A stretch of DNA of 64,000 bases from Corynebacterium pelargi (GCF_014635485.1 NZ_BMCX01000004.1:124001-188000); one strand, 5' to 3'; shown: positions 45,923 to 55,384, counted from the first letter of the stretch. Translations and numbers: made by a program. Notes: generated from the sequence alone by a model not told the origin.

Positions 45923-46684
45923 TTAGACCACGAAGTGGCGGCGAAGCAGGCGGTTGACGTCGCTCGCCGCCTCTACGTTGAGGATATGTGAACCGGGGCT
46001 AATCACCTGCAACATCGAAGGCCCACCAACGCCATCGGCGATGGCCTCGAGCTCTGCAGGTGGGGTGCCTTGGTCATTAGCACCGGCGATGGCCAGCACG
46101 GGGGCGGAGATATTGCTGAGCTGATCGCTGAAATCAAAGTCTGCCAAGGCTTCGCAGCAGCGGATATAGCCGGTGTCATCGGTTTGGGCGAGCATACGAC
46201 GAAACGCCGCCACGGTGGCGAGATGTTGCTCGGCATAGTTGGGGGTGAACCAGCGGGCCACAATATCGTCTGCCAGAGCCTTGGTGCCTCGTTCCTTGGC
46301 AATCCTGATTCGCTTGGCCCAGACTTCCGGGTCTGCGAAATTGGCGGAGGTGCACATCAGCACGGTGCGGGTCACTCGCTCGGAGTTTGCTGCGAGGTAT
46401 TGGGCCACTGCGCCGCCAAGGGAAAGGCCCACCACCCCGAAGTGGCGAACGCCCAGGGCGTCGAGGGTATCGAGCACGTCATTGGCCATGTCCTGGATGG
46501 TGCAGGGCTTATCAATGACTTTGGATTCGCCGTGCCCGCGGTGATCGAGGGCGATCACGTGGTGGGTGGGGGCGAAGGCATCGAGCTGAGGGGTCCACAT
46601 TTGCGCGGTGGATCCGATGGAACCCAAAAAGACGATGGTTTTTGGGTTGCCATAGCCGAATTGCAGGCTGTGAAGAATAGCCAT
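45923..46684 (-). CDS. Alpha/beta hydrolase, 3-oxoadipate enol-lactonase (PcaD) type
   Basis: The 253-residue hydrolase has the pattern of the PcaD group: FLGSIGSTAQMWTPQLD at the oxyanion hole, LDHRGHGES, the nucleophile elbow GLSLGG, an Asp in GANDQGTPP and the last His in SPGSHILNVE. PcaD opens an enol-lactone in aromatic breakdown, but no other pca gene is here, so the true substrate is open. The gene is monocistronic and convergent with the permease. Confidence 0.78.
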   Translation of the reverse strand: MAILHSLQFGYGNPKTIVFLGSIGSTAQMWTPQLDAFAPTHHVIALDHRGHGESKVIDKPCTIQDMANDVLDTLDALGVRHFGVVGLSLGGAVAQYLAANSERVTRTVLMCTSANFADPEVWAKRIRIAKERGTKALADDIVARWFTPNYAEQHLATVAAFRRMLAQTDDTGYIRCCEALADFDFSDQLSNISAPVLAIAGANDQGTPPAELEAIADGVGGPSMLQVISPGSHILNVEAASDVNRLLRRHFVV

Positions 46685-46717
46685 GAGGAACCTCCTAGTG
46701 TGTGTTGCTAGGCAACC

Positions 46718-48634
46718 CTACACCGTCACCTGCGGCCTGAACTCCTGGTACTTGAATTGTCGCTCGCGAGCAGCGGCGAAGGTGGAGCCAAGCAGGAAGA
46801 GCACCAGGATGCCAACCAGCACCGCAAGCGAGATCCACATGCGGTGATCCACGGAGAGATCGGTGTCGAAGATCATCTGGCGCATCAGGTTCACTGAGTA
46901 GGTCATCGGGTCGAAGGTGTGGAACCAACGAAGTGGCGCCGGCTGTGTTTCTGCTGGGTAGAGACCACCGGAGGAGACCATCTGCAGCGTCATCAGCGCC
47001 ATGCCCAAGGTGCGTCCAAGAGCGACACCAAAGATGGCGTTGAGCCCCTGGGCAATGGCCATCGCCGTCATGGACCATAAGTACATTGCCGCCAGCAGCC
47101 CGAGGCCGCGGTGTGCTTCGAGCCCGAGGGCGAAGTGCTGCACCAAGTACATCACGGTGGCTTGCGCCAGGCCGATGATGACGGTGGGCAGGAAGGAGGC
47201 CATCACCACCTTGAAGGGGGCGGCGCCGGATTCGATCACGCGGCGCTGCAGCGGGCGGAACACCATGTAGGTGGTGGTTGCGCCCACGAAAAGGCCCATC
47301 GAGATGAAAATCGGCGCGAGGCCCATACCGGAGAGTGGCAGGCCGGGGTTGGTGCTGGTGGCTTGTTCTGGCTTGTCTTCATCGCCATTAGCTACCTGCA
47401 GGGCCAACTGGGAGCCATCGGTGCCTAATTCCACCAGGCCATCAGAAAGCATGGAGGCGGCCACCACCATGCGGTCGGTGCCTTCGGCGAGTTGCGTGGT
47501 GCCGTCGGCGAGCTGGCGGGTGCCTACGGTGAGTTGTTCGGAGGCGTCGAAAAGCTGCTGGGTGCCGTTTTTCAGCCTGTCGGTACCGCCTTGGACCTTG
47601 ATCAAACCGCCGCGATACTCAGCCTGCGGATCAAGCAATTGGCGCTGAACCTCGGCTGCACCGGCGGCCAGGAGCTGGAGTTTTTCTAGGGATTCGGGGT
47701 CTTGGCCTTCTTTAATCGCATCGATGAGGCCTTTGGTTTGATCGGCCAGCCTCATGGCCTCAGGTGTGCCGATCTCGCGCAAGCCAGTATCAATATCCAC
47801 CAGCGCGGAGGCCAGGAGCTTTTGCTTGCCGGCTAGTTGCTCGGCATTTTCCTGCACCTGGCGCACGCCATCGGCGACCTCTCCGGCGCCGCCACCAAGC
47901 TTGTCGGTGGCGCCTTGAAGCTGCTTCAAACCATCTGCAAGTGCACCGACGCCATCATTGGCCTCGCCCACACCGTCTTTGAGCTGCACGCTGCCATCGG
48001 CAAGCTGATGCGCTCCAGCGTCGAGGCGATCAATGCCTTCTGCAATGGACCACGTTCCCTCCGCCGCGGAAGGGTTCTCTGGAGGGGCAGCGGGGTCGGG
48101 CACAGTGGAGTAGCCAACGAGCAACCTGGCGGTGACTTGGGAACCGAGCAGGCTATCGATGTTTTTCACCACGTTGCTCACAATGGTATTGCCCATCACG
48201 GCACCGAGGTAGCCATTGGCGTTATTAAACACCGCCGTGAGCGTGGTGCGATCAGGAGTGCCAGTCTCCTGGGCCGTCGCCACTGCCTGCGAGAAGTCCT
48301 TGGGCACCTCGATGGCGAAATAGTAGGTGCCGTCCTTCACGCCCTTTAAGGCTTCATCGGGATCGACCTGCTTGAATTCCACGCGCCCGGAGTCGATGAG
48401 GGTATCGACCACATTTTGGCCAACGTTGGCGTCTTGGCCATTAATTTTTGCGCCCTCATCGGAATTCACCAGGGCAACGGGGAGATCTTTCACCCTGGAC
48501 GCCGGATCCCAATAGGACCACACAAATAGGCCACCAAACAGCAGGGGAATCAAAATGAGCACGAACACAGTGGCCAGGGGGAATTTACCCGTGCCAAAGC
48601 GGCGAAGCTCAGATCCGATATGAAAGAGGTTCAT
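46718..48634 (-). CDS. YhgE/Pip family membrane protein
   Basis: The 638-residue protein has one membrane helix near the N-terminus (about 20-40), an outside domain (LVNSDEGAKING), then a region of about 230 residues rich in LADG/LKDG-type repeats that forms long helices, and about five membrane helices at the C-terminus of the ABC-2 permease type. YhgE/Pip proteins include the Lactococcus phage receptor and ESAT-6 secretion partners such as EsaA-like proteins. Its start overlaps the stop of the ATPase-like gene, so the two should form a complex. Confidence 0.85.
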   Translation of the reverse strand: MNLFHIGSELRRFGTGKFPLATVFVLILIPLLFGGLFVWSYWDPASRVKDLPVALVNSDEGAKINGQDANVGQNVVDTLIDSGRVEFKQVDPDEALKGVKDGTYYFAIEVPKDFSQAVATAQETGTPDRTTLTAVFNNANGYLGAVMGNTIVSNVVKNIDSLLGSQVTARLLVGYSTVPDPAAPPENPSAAEGTWSIAEGIDRLDAGAHQLADGSVQLKDGVGEANDGVGALADGLKQLQGATDKLGGGAGEVADGVRQVQENAEQLAGKQKLLASALVDIDTGLREIGTPEAMRLADQTKGLIDAIKEGQDPESLEKLQLLAAGAAEVQRQLLDPQAEYRGGLIKVQGGTDRLKNGTQQLFDASEQLTVGTRQLADGTTQLAEGTDRMVVAASMLSDGLVELGTDGSQLALQVANGDEDKPEQATSTNPGLPLSGMGLAPIFISMGLFVGATTTYMVFRPLQRRVIESGAAPFKVVMASFLPTVIIGLAQATVMYLVQHFALGLEAHRGLGLLAAMYLWSMTAMAIAQGLNAIFGVALGRTLGMALMTLQMVSSGGLYPAETQPAPLRWFHTFDPMTYSVNLMRQMIFDTDLSVDHRMWISLAVLVGILVLFLLGSTFAAARERQFKYQEFRPQVTV

Positions 48635-49572
48635 GTGCGTGGTCCATTAAATCTTGGAGGGAATTGGGAAGCTTGTCGACGCTTCGGTGGTGCAACGATC
48701 TGCGGTTTTGGCTTTTGGAACTCGCCATCACTTCGGTGCCGCTGCGATCCCGTGCGCTCACCCGAACTACGCCGATAATCCAGCCGCGGCTTTTGAAAAC
48801 TCGGCACGTCGATCTGCTTTTTTGCCCGCGAAGTGCTCGGAGGTGCTTCGATTTGTGGCGGGGCCTGGAAAGCCTCGCCGAGGGGATTGTTGTCTAGATC
48901 AATGAAGTGATCGCACAGCTCCCGGTCGAGCGCATTGGTGCTTAAGACCACCACGGCCATCTTTTCGGCTACGCCTTTGAGCCTTTGCAGCAATTCGCGC
49001 CTTAAAGCGACATTGCGCACCCCATCAATGTCATTGACTAAGAGCACCGAGGCTTCCGGGCGGGCGATCAGTGCTAAGACGATGCGAAGCTGAAAGGATT
49101 CCAAGGGGTTGAGGGATGCAGGCGCGGTGGTTTTGGCTTGCTCGTCTTCGAGGTGGAAATCCAGCAGCTTGGCGGCCTGCTGGTAGCGGTCGATCTGGCT
49201 GAGCTCTTTGGGCACCTGCTGCCACCAGTGCGAGGTCCACACCACCTGTTCGCGCACGATGCTGCGAATTGGTACGCGCGGCTCGATGGAATCCACTTCT
49301 GGAACGCCGGCTAGGGCAATGCTTTTTTGAATGACCTTCTTATTGCTCAGCCGCTTATGTCCGCTGCGCACGAGCACTTCGCCGCTTTTGCTGGCCAGCC
49401 TGCCGCCGATGGTCATGGCCAGGGTGGCTGCATCGAGCAGGGGATTGCAGTGGATGAGGCTGAGGCCGGGAAGGATGTCTAAATCGGGCACTGAGTCGCC
49501 GTTGACCAACACGAGCTCGCGGGTTTGGAGGACTGCGTGCATCTTCGAGGGTGATGTGCGTTGTCGATCCAT
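48631..49572 (-). CDS. Degenerate ABC ATPase-like partner of the YhgE/Pip protein
   Basis: The 313-residue protein keeps the outline of an ABC ATPase but not its key residues. Where Walker A should be, ILPGLSLIHCNPLLDAATLA lacks GxxGxGK[ST]. The signature region reads SLNPLESFQLRIVLALIARP in place of LSGGQ. Walker B reads SVLLVNDID, with Asp in the place of Glu. A basic, Pro-rich tail of about 75 residues follows. It may bind but not hydrolyse ATP. ATG at 49572 has GAGAGG 4 nt upstream; an upstream TTG is less likely. Confidence 0.65.
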   Translation of the reverse strand: MDRQRTSPSKMHAVLQTRELVLVNGDSVPDLDILPGLSLIHCNPLLDAATLAMTIGGRLASKSGEVLVRSGHKRLSNKKVIQKSIALAGVPEVDSIEPRVPIRSIVREQVVWTSHWWQQVPKELSQIDRYQQAAKLLDFHLEDEQAKTTAPASLNPLESFQLRIVLALIARPEASVLLVNDIDGVRNVALRRELLQRLKGVAEKMAVVVLSTNALDRELCDHFIDLDNNPLGEAFQAPPQIEAPPSTSRAKKQIDVPSFQKPRLDYRRSSGERTGSQRHRSDGEFQKPKPQIVAPPKRRQASQFPPRFNGPRT

Positions 49573-49675
49573 AATTCCTCTCGAGAGGTCAAGGGCTGTG
49601 GTATCTGGTGACATGCTACTCGCCAACCCCCGATTTTCAGAACTTCTAAGGTGGGCAAAAGCATTGTTTTGGCAT

Positions 49676-49700
49676 GCAAAAGCCCCGCCGAGGCGGGGCT
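49676..49700 (-). terminator. Terminator of the mctC gene
   Basis: A perfect 9-bp stem (AGCCCCGCC with GGCGGGGCT) followed on the minus strand by TTTTGC lies 15 bp after the mctC stop. Confidence 0.88.
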
Positions 49701-49715
49701 AGAGCACAGTGAAGG

Positions 49716-51341
49716 CTAGTGCTGCACGGCCTTTTCCACACCGACACCGGTGAGGGATCGAACCTGCATCTCCGAGGCCTTGCCCTCGAAGTTATCGGGC
49801 TTACCAATGAAGGTGCCAACGATGCCGAGGATGAAGCCCATGGGGATGGCGATGATGGAGGGGTTGGTCAGCGGGAACCAGGCAAAGTCGATGTTCTCGC
49901 CCAAGAAGGAGGTAGGAGTACCAGAGACAGCGGGTGAGAAGATAATCAAGATCACGCTGGTCAGCAGACCGCCGTAGATGGAGAACACTGCGCCGGTGGT
50001 GTTGAAGCGCTTCCAGTACAGCGAGTACAAGATGGTGGGCAGGTTGGCCGAGGCCGCGATGCCGAAGGCGAGTGCCACCAGGAATGCAATGTTTTGGCCG
50101 ATGGCGCCGATGCCCAGCACGATGGCGAGCACGCCGATGACCACCACGGTGATGCGAGAAACGCGAACCTGCTCTTCTTCAGTTGCCTGGCCGTGGCGGA
50201 TCACGGAGTTATAAATATCGTGGGCCACCGAGGCCGAGGCGGTAATGGCCAGGCCTGCCACCACAGCGAGGATGGTGGCGAATGCGATTGCAGAGATGCA
50301 AGCCATGAAGATGGTGCCACCAACTTCTGCAGAGAGCAGCAGCACAGCGGAGTTCACGCCACCTGGGGCGTTCTTGATGGCCTCGCTGCCGACCAGGGCG
50401 GCTGCGCCGTAGCCCATCACCACGGTCAAGAGGAAGAACAGTGCCACGATGGCGATGGTCCAGGTAACTGAACGACGTGCCTCGCGTGCGGTGGGCACGG
50501 TGTAGAAGCGCATGAGCACGTGCGGAAGGCCAGACGTACCGAAGACCAAGGCCATGCCGAGGGAGATGAAGTCGAGCTTGGTCAGCTCGTTCTTGCCGTA
50601 TTTCAGGCCAGGGCCCAAGACGCGGTCGCCGTCGGGGTGATTCGCTACAGCCTGCGAAAGCACCTCGTTAAATCCGCCGCGAACTGCGAAGAAGGTCAGC
50701 AGGGCGATCACGATGGAGCCACCAACGAGCAAGACGGCCTTAATCATCTGCACATAGGTGGTGCCCTTCATGCCACCGACGAGCACGTAGACGATCATGA
50801 GCACGCCGACGATAGCCACCACGCCGGATTGCGCGGCACGGCCCTGGATGCCAAGGAGCAGGGCGACAAGGCCACCTGCGCCGGCCATCTGTGCGATGAG
50901 GTAGAACAGCGAGATCGACAGGGTGGAGATAGCCGCAGCCATGCGCACGGGGCGCTGCTTGAGGCGGAAGGAGAGCACGTCGGCCATGGTGAAGCGGCCG
51001 GTGTTGCGAAGCGGCTCTGCTACGAGCACTAAGGCCACGAGCAGTGCGATGAGGAAGCCAACGGAGTAGAGGAAGCCATCGTAGCCGTAGAGGGCGATGG
51101 CGCCGGTCACGCCGAGGAAGGCTGCGGCGGAAAGGTAGTCGCCGGAGATGGCGAGGCCGTTTTGCCAACCGGAGAAGCTGGCGCCGCCGGTGTAGAAGTC
51201 GGAGCCTTTTTGGGAGGTCTTGCGAGTAGCCCTCACCACCACCGTCATGGTGACGACGATGAAGAGGACGAAGATGCCGATATTGAGTAAGGGGTTGCCG
51301 GTATCGACGGTTTCTGAGGCTGCCAGGTGAGCTGTGTGCAT
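49716..51341 (-). CDS. mctC: Monocarboxylate (acetate/pyruvate/propionate) sodium:solute symporter
   Basis: The 541-residue protein has about 13 membrane helices and the sodium:solute symporter signatures (SGWQNGLAISGDYLSAAAFLG near the N-terminus, then GYDGFLYSVGFL). It matches ActP/MctC in length and in its partner: a small DUF485 protein encoded 3 bp upstream. MctC of C. glutamicum takes up pyruvate, acetate and propionate and is controlled by RamA and RamB. Similar motifs are present upstream here. Confidence 0.87.
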   Translation of the reverse strand: MHTAHLAASETVDTGNPLLNIGIFVLFIVVTMTVVVRATRKTSQKGSDFYTGGASFSGWQNGLAISGDYLSAAAFLGVTGAIALYGYDGFLYSVGFLIALLVALVLVAEPLRNTGRFTMADVLSFRLKQRPVRMAAAISTLSISLFYLIAQMAGAGGLVALLLGIQGRAAQSGVVAIVGVLMIVYVLVGGMKGTTYVQMIKAVLLVGGSIVIALLTFFAVRGGFNEVLSQAVANHPDGDRVLGPGLKYGKNELTKLDFISLGMALVFGTSGLPHVLMRFYTVPTAREARRSVTWTIAIVALFFLLTVVMGYGAAALVGSEAIKNAPGGVNSAVLLLSAEVGGTIFMACISAIAFATILAVVAGLAITASASVAHDIYNSVIRHGQATEEEQVRVSRITVVVIGVLAIVLGIGAIGQNIAFLVALAFGIAASANLPTILYSLYWKRFNTTGAVFSIYGGLLTSVILIIFSPAVSGTPTSFLGENIDFAWFPLTNPSIIAIPMGFILGIVGTFIGKPDNFEGKASEMQVRSLTGVGVEKAVQH

Positions 51342-51344
51342 GGT

Positions 51345-51689
51345 TTAGGCCTCCTGTTCCATCTGCTGGCGGATCTTGGCGGTTTCGGGATCGAGTTTGT
51401 TATCAGCGAATCGGACATAGGCCCAGGTGATTAGGCCTGCGGTTGCGAATTGTGCAAGGCCGAGGATCATGCCGATATTGATGACGCCGATCACGGGGGT
51501 GGTGACGAAGTCATAGGCGTAGGTGGCCACCACGATGTAGAAGAGGTACCAGGCCAAGAAGGCGATGGTGACGGGGAAGGCGAAGCCGCGGAAGGTCTTG
51601 CGGAGGTGTTGGAAGTCATCAGACTTTTCCACCGCAATGAATTCCGCTTCGGTTGGCACTCGCTTGCGGGAGTGAGATTGAGAGTTCAT
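51345..51689 (-). CDS. DUF485 small membrane partner of MctC
   Basis: The 114-residue protein has two membrane helices (about 38-58 and 68-92) and the DUF485 start pattern (FQHLRKTFRGFAFPVTIAF). Such proteins accompany ActP/MctC symporters almost everywhere and probably stabilise them. The ATG at 51689 has no clear ribosome site; the leader carries GACCTCTCGAG 6 nt upstream, the same 11 bases found before the gene at 49572. Confidence 0.85.
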   Translation of the reverse strand: MNSQSHSRKRVPTEAEFIAVEKSDDFQHLRKTFRGFAFPVTIAFLAWYLFYIVVATYAYDFVTTPVIGVINIGMILGLAQFATAGLITWAYVRFADNKLDPETAKIRQQMEQEA

Positions 51690-51731
51690 AAGAGGCTCGA
51701 GAGGTCAGTCGGCCCGCCTGGGCGGGGTTTG

Positions 51732-52050
51732 GTCAAAAGAGGTTGGCGGCTGACTTCAGTGGTCGAGGTTGAACCTGCGGCCAGCTGCTTGCAAAGAAAC
51801 GTACTGAGCAAATGCCGAGCCCGCGGGAAATCTGTGAAACCGGGGTATTGCAAAATTAGCAAAACGCTGTGAACAGCAGGTTTGCAGAGCCAGTGTTACC
51901 CCCGTGGGTGTAACCTGGGGTAGTGATTTAAAGCACCTTTAGCGAGTAACTATCGCGCAAGACACACAAAAACTGGGGTGAGAAGGTGTGTGATTGTGGC
52001 TCATGGGGTGCAAGGGGTTGGATTATTTTTATGCAGCGTTGCTGAAATTG
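51732..52050. promoter_or_regulatory. mct promoter region with RamA- and RamB-like motifs; no gene
   Basis: This gap of over 300 bp upstream of the mct pair holds no convincing gene. It contains TTGCAAAATTAGCAAAA (51848-51864; RamB-like on the opposite strand), GGGGTA (51842-51847), TACCCCC (51897-51903) and TGGGGTA (51916-51922), which resemble RamA half-sites, and an inverted repeat GTTAC...GTAAC (51895-51914). RamA and RamB control acetate genes in C. glutamicum. The motif calls are by eye. Confidence 0.4.
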
Positions 52051-52056
52051 ACATGC

Positions 52057-52091
52057 AAAAGCCGGGTACGCACAGTGCGTACCCGGCTTTT
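52057..52091. terminator. Strong bidirectional terminator after the small repeat gene
   Basis: A 17-bp perfect inverted repeat with a single central base (AAAAGCCGGGTACGCAC and its complement) has A4 and T4 ends. It lies 12 bp after the stop of the minus-strand gene at 52104. Such strength suggests a highly transcribed small gene. Confidence 0.9.
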
Positions 52092-52103
52092 AGGCTTGAG
52101 GGA

Positions 52104-52361
52104 TTACTTGCCCTCGACGCTCACAACACCGGTGTTGGTGTTCAGGAAGTCGGAGGAGCCGAAGTCGGAGGAGCCGAAGTCGGAGGAACCGAGGTTGAGG
52201 TCACCGAAGGAAGAACCGAAGTTCAGGTCGCCCACGTTCTCAGGGCCGTTGATGGTGAACAGGTTGGAAAGGTCAACGTCCGGGAGGGAGGTCTGAAGCT
52301 GAATCAACAGATCCTTGATGGGGGCGTCGACAATCTGCTGAATTTGGAGGAGGAGGTCCAT
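52104..52361 (-). CDS. Small acidic repeat protein, possibly porin-like (PorH/PorA type)
   Basis: The 85-residue acidic protein has an amphipathic N-terminal helix (MDLLLQIQQIVDAPIKDLL), a middle with LPDVDLSNLF, and a Gly/Ser/Asp-rich C-terminal half with GSSDF repeated three times. The repeats come from three 15-bp units at 52146-52190. There is no signal peptide. Short acidic proteins without signal peptide that begin MDL recall corynebacterial outer-membrane porins such as PorH, but I see no true homology. A strong ribosome site (AAGGAAG) and terminator support high expression. Confidence 0.55.
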   Translation of the reverse strand: MDLLLQIQQIVDAPIKDLLIQLQTSLPDVDLSNLFTINGPENVGDLNFGSSFGDLNLGSSDFGSSDFGSSDFLNTNTGVVSVEGK

Positions 52362-52570
52362 GTGATCTTCCTTCTTAAAAGTGGACTTGTAACGTAAGGA
52401 GGTCGGAAAGCGATAAGCCTTCGCTGTTGCTTAAGTAAAGCGCACTTAATCGGATTGTGCAACACTTTGCAGATGAATTTTTGTTTAAATAGTTGTCTAA
52501 TTATTTGAATTTTGCAGCAGATTATTCAACGCATTTTTAACCCAGTCACCTCACGCCTGTAATCCTCGCC
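52362..52570. other. Divergent intergenic region; no gene seen
   Basis: This AT-rich part of the 391-bp gap before clpC must hold the promoter of the small repeat gene. On the minus strand TTGCAC followed about 18 bp later by TTACTT is a possible -35/-10 pair, but I would not insist on it. Confidence 0.3.
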
Positions 52571-52588
52571 TGTTCGCTTAAGGCGTAC
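52571..52588 (+). promoter_or_regulatory. ClgR operator upstream of clpC
   Basis: TGTTCGCTTAAGGCGTAC fits the ClgR consensus as I know it (WNNWCGCYNANRGCGWWS) at every position. ClgR activates clp protease genes after envelope or protein-folding stress. The site lies 165 bp upstream of the clpC ATG. Confidence 0.75.
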
Positions 52589-52752
52589 ACGCCCAAAAAT
52601 ATGCGATGACCTGCAATAACGAAGTGGTCGCCACTGTGAAAGTGGAAAATACGGGATTGCTTCGCCCACGACGGCGTTAGAGTGGGTAGACATTCACGCC
52701 CAAGGCCTTTTTTAGGGCCGATGGGGAAAGAAAAAAATTTAAGGGAGCAACC

Positions 52753-55380
52753 ATGTTCGAGCGGTTTACAGACCGAGCCAGGCGCGTGATCGTGCTCGCG
52801 CAAGAAGAGGCGCGAGGACTCAACCATAGCTATATCGGCACCGAGCACATCCTGCTCGGACTTATCCACGAAGGCGAAGGCGTTGCCGCCAAGGCCCTAG
52901 AATCCATGGGCATTTCGCTAGAAGCGGTGCGCCAAGAAGTAGAAGAGATTATCGGTCACGGCACCGAGGCTCCTGTTGGCCACATTCCTTTTACCCCCCG
53001 CGCAAAGAAAGTGCTCGAGCTTTCCCTGCGTGAAGGCCTGCAAATGGGCCACAAATATATCGGTACCGAGTTCCTGCTGCTCGGCCTGATCCGCGAAGGC
53101 GATGGCGTGGCTGCCCAGGTGCTGGTCAAACTCGGCGCAGACTTGCCGCGTGTGCGCCAGCAGGTTATTCAGCTTCTCTCCGGCTACGAGGGTGGTGAAA
53201 GCCCAGAGTCCGGTGGCCAAGGCGATGCCGTAGGTGCTGGTGCCACCGCCGCTGGTCGCGCATCGCGGGCTACCCAGGCCGGCGAGCGATCCAACTCGCT
53301 GGTATTAGATCAATTCGGACGCAACCTCACCCAGGCTGCCAAGGATGGCAAGCTGGATCCGGTTGTTGGTCGCGAACAAGAAATCGAGCGCATCATGCAG
53401 GTGCTCTCGCGCCGCACCAAGAACAACCCGGTGCTCATCGGTGAGCCCGGCGTAGGTAAAACTGCCGTAGTTGAAGGCTTGGCATTAGACATCGTCAACG
53501 GCAAGGTGCCCGAGACGCTGAAGGATAAGCAGCTTTATACCCTCGACCTTGGCTCCCTGGTAGCCGGTTCCCGTTACCGCGGTGACTTTGAGGAACGCCT
53601 GAAGAAGGTGCTCAAGGAAATCAACCAGCGCGGCGATATTATTTTGTTCATCGACGAGATCCACACCCTCGTCGGCGCCGGTGCCGCCGAAGGCGCGATC
53701 GATGCTGCCTCACTGCTTAAGCCCAAGCTTGCTCGCGGTGAGCTCCAGACCATCGGTGCCACCACCTTGGATGAGTACCGCAAGCACATTGAAAAAGACG
53801 CCGCCCTTGAGCGTCGTTTCCAGCCGGTGCAGGTGCCCGAGCCTTCGGTGGATATGACCATCGAGATCCTAAAAGGTCTGCGCGATCGCTACGAGGCGCA
53901 CCACCGCGTCTCCATTACCGATGGCGCCCTTGCTGCTGCGGCACAGCTTTCCGATCGCTACATCAACGATCGCTTCCTGCCGGATAAGGCCGTTGACCTT
54001 ATCGACGAAGCAGGTGCTCGCATGCGCATCAAGCGGATGACCGCACCGGAGTCTGTGCGCAAGGTCGATGACCGTATCGCGGAGGTTCGCCGTGAGAAGG
54101 AATCGGCTATCGACGCCCAAGACTTCGAGCTCGCAGCCTCCCTGCGCGATAAGGAACGCCAGCTCAACGAGGAACGCGCCGAGAAGGAACAGCAGTGGCG
54201 CTCCGGCGAATTGGTCGACATTGCAGAGGTCGGCGAGGAGCAAATCGCTGAGGTGCTCGGCAACTGGACCGGCATCCCCGTATTCAAGCTCACCGAGGAA
54301 GAGTCCTCGCGTCTGCTGCGCATGGAAGATGAGCTGCACAAGCGCATCATTGGCCAAGACGATGCCGTCAAGAGCGTCTCGCGCGCCATCCGCCGTACCC
54401 GCGCCGGGTTGAAGGATCCGCGCCGTCCTTCCGGCTCCTTCATCTTCGCCGGGCCTTCCGGTGTGGGTAAGACCGAGCTTTCCAAGGCACTGGCCAACTT
54501 CCTCTTCGGTGACGATGATGCACTCATCCAAATCGACATGGGTGAGTTCCACGATCGTTTCACCGCTTCGCGTCTCTTCGGCGCGCCTCCCGGCTACGTC
54601 GGCTATGAAGAGGGCGGCCAGCTCACCGAGAAGGTGCGTCGCAAGCCTTTCTCCGTGGTGCTTTTCGACGAGATCGAAAAGGCCCACAAGGAGATCTACA
54701 ACACCTTGTTGCAGGTGCTTGAAGAGGGCAAGCTTACCGACGGCCAAGGCCGCGTGGTGGACTTTAAGAACACCGTGCTGATCTTCACCTCGAACCTCGG
54801 TACCCAGGACATTTCCAAGGCCGTGGGCATGGGCTTTAGCGCCTCCGGTGCCGATGATGAGGCCGGCCAATACGAGCGCATGAAGCAGAAGGTCAATGAC
54901 GAGCTCAAGAAGCACTTCCGACCTGAGTTCCTCAACCGTATCGACGATATTGTGGTCTTCCACCAGCTCACCCGTGAGCAGATCGTAGAGATGGTTGACC
55001 TGCTCGTGTCTCGCGTATCCAAGGCACTGGCACAAAAGGACATGGAGATCGAACTGAGCGATAAGGCCAAGAGCCTCCTGGCTACCCGCGGCTTCGACCC
55101 CGTCCTTGGTGCACGACCCTTGCGTCGTACCATTCAGCGCGAGATCGAAGACACCCTCTCCGAGAAGATCCTCTTCGGTGAGGTTGCCGCAGGCGAGGTT
55201 GTCTACGTGGATGTCGACGGCTGGGACGGTGAATCGAAGGACACCGACAAGGCCAAGTTCACCTTCACCTCAAGCCCGAAACCGCTTGAAGATCTCGAGC
55301 TTGAATCGGAAGAAGTGCTTGAGGCGCAGCAGGCAGTGATCGACGCTGCCGATGATCCAGAGGACGTGCCCGAAAGCTAA
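52753..55380 (+). CDS. clpC: ATP-dependent Clp protease ATP-binding subunit ClpC
   Basis: The 875-residue unfoldase feeds proteins to ClpP. It has two N-terminal Clp repeats (about 1-145), AAA domain 1 (Walker [14 protein letters not shown], Walker [13 protein letters not shown]), a UVR/middle coiled coil near 425-480, AAA domain 2 ([24 protein letters not shown]) and a C-terminal acidic tail. The ATG at 52753 follows GGGAG. It is monocistronic with its own terminator, and a ClgR site lies upstream. Confidence 0.97.
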   Translation: MFERFTDRARRVIVLAQEEARGLNHSYIGTEHILLGLIHEGEGVAAKALESMGISLEAVRQEVEEIIGHGTEAPVGHIPFTPRAKKVLELSLREGLQMGHKYIGTEFLLLGLIREGDGVAAQVLVKLGADLPRVRQQVIQLLSGYEGGESPESGGQGDAVGAGATAAGRASRATQAGERSNSLVLDQFGRNLTQAAKDGKLDPVVGREQEIERIMQVLSRRTKNNPVLIGEPGVGKTAVVEGLALDIVNGKVPETLKDKQLYTLDLGSLVAGSRYRGDFEERLKKVLKEINQRGDIILFIDEIHTLVGAGAAEGAIDAASLLKPKLARGELQTIGATTLDEYRKHIEKDAALERRFQPVQVPEPSVDMTIEILKGLRDRYEAHHRVSITDGALAAAAQLSDRYINDRFLPDKAVDLIDEAGARMRIKRMTAPESVRKVDDRIAEVRREKESAIDAQDFELAASLRDKERQLNEERAEKEQQWRSGELVDIAEVGEEQIAEVLGNWTGIPVFKLTEEESSRLLRMEDELHKRIIGQDDAVKSVSRAIRRTRAGLKDPRRPSGSFIFAGPSGVGKTELSKALANFLFGDDDALIQIDMGEFHDRFTASRLFGAPPGYVGYEEGGQLTEKVRRKPFSVVLFDEIEKAHKEIYNTLLQVLEEGKLTDGQGRVVDFKNTVLIFTSNLGTQDISKAVGMGFSASGADDEAGQYERMKQKVNDELKKHFRPEFLNRIDDIVVFHQLTREQIVEMVDLLVSRVSKALAQKDMEIELSDKAKSLLATRGFDPVLGARPLRRTIQREIEDTLSEKILFGEVAAGEVVYVDVDGWDGESKDTDKAKFTFTSSPKPLEDLELESEEVLEAQQAVIDAADDPEDVPES

Positions 55381-55384
55381 GTGA

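Noticed and set aside
51713-51727. GC-rich inverted repeat CCCGCC/GGCGGG followed by TTT as a plus-strand terminator
   Set aside because: No plus-strand gene precedes it; it lies in the leader of the DUF485 gene and its loop is only two bases.
52146-52190. Tandem 15-bp repeats as a possible CRISPR-like array
   Set aside because: The units are contiguous without spacers and encode GSSDF in frame inside a small gene.
52546-52869. Minus-strand frame across the clpC promoter and start
   Set aside because: It would cover the ClgR site and the clpC N-terminus, and it shows no family features.
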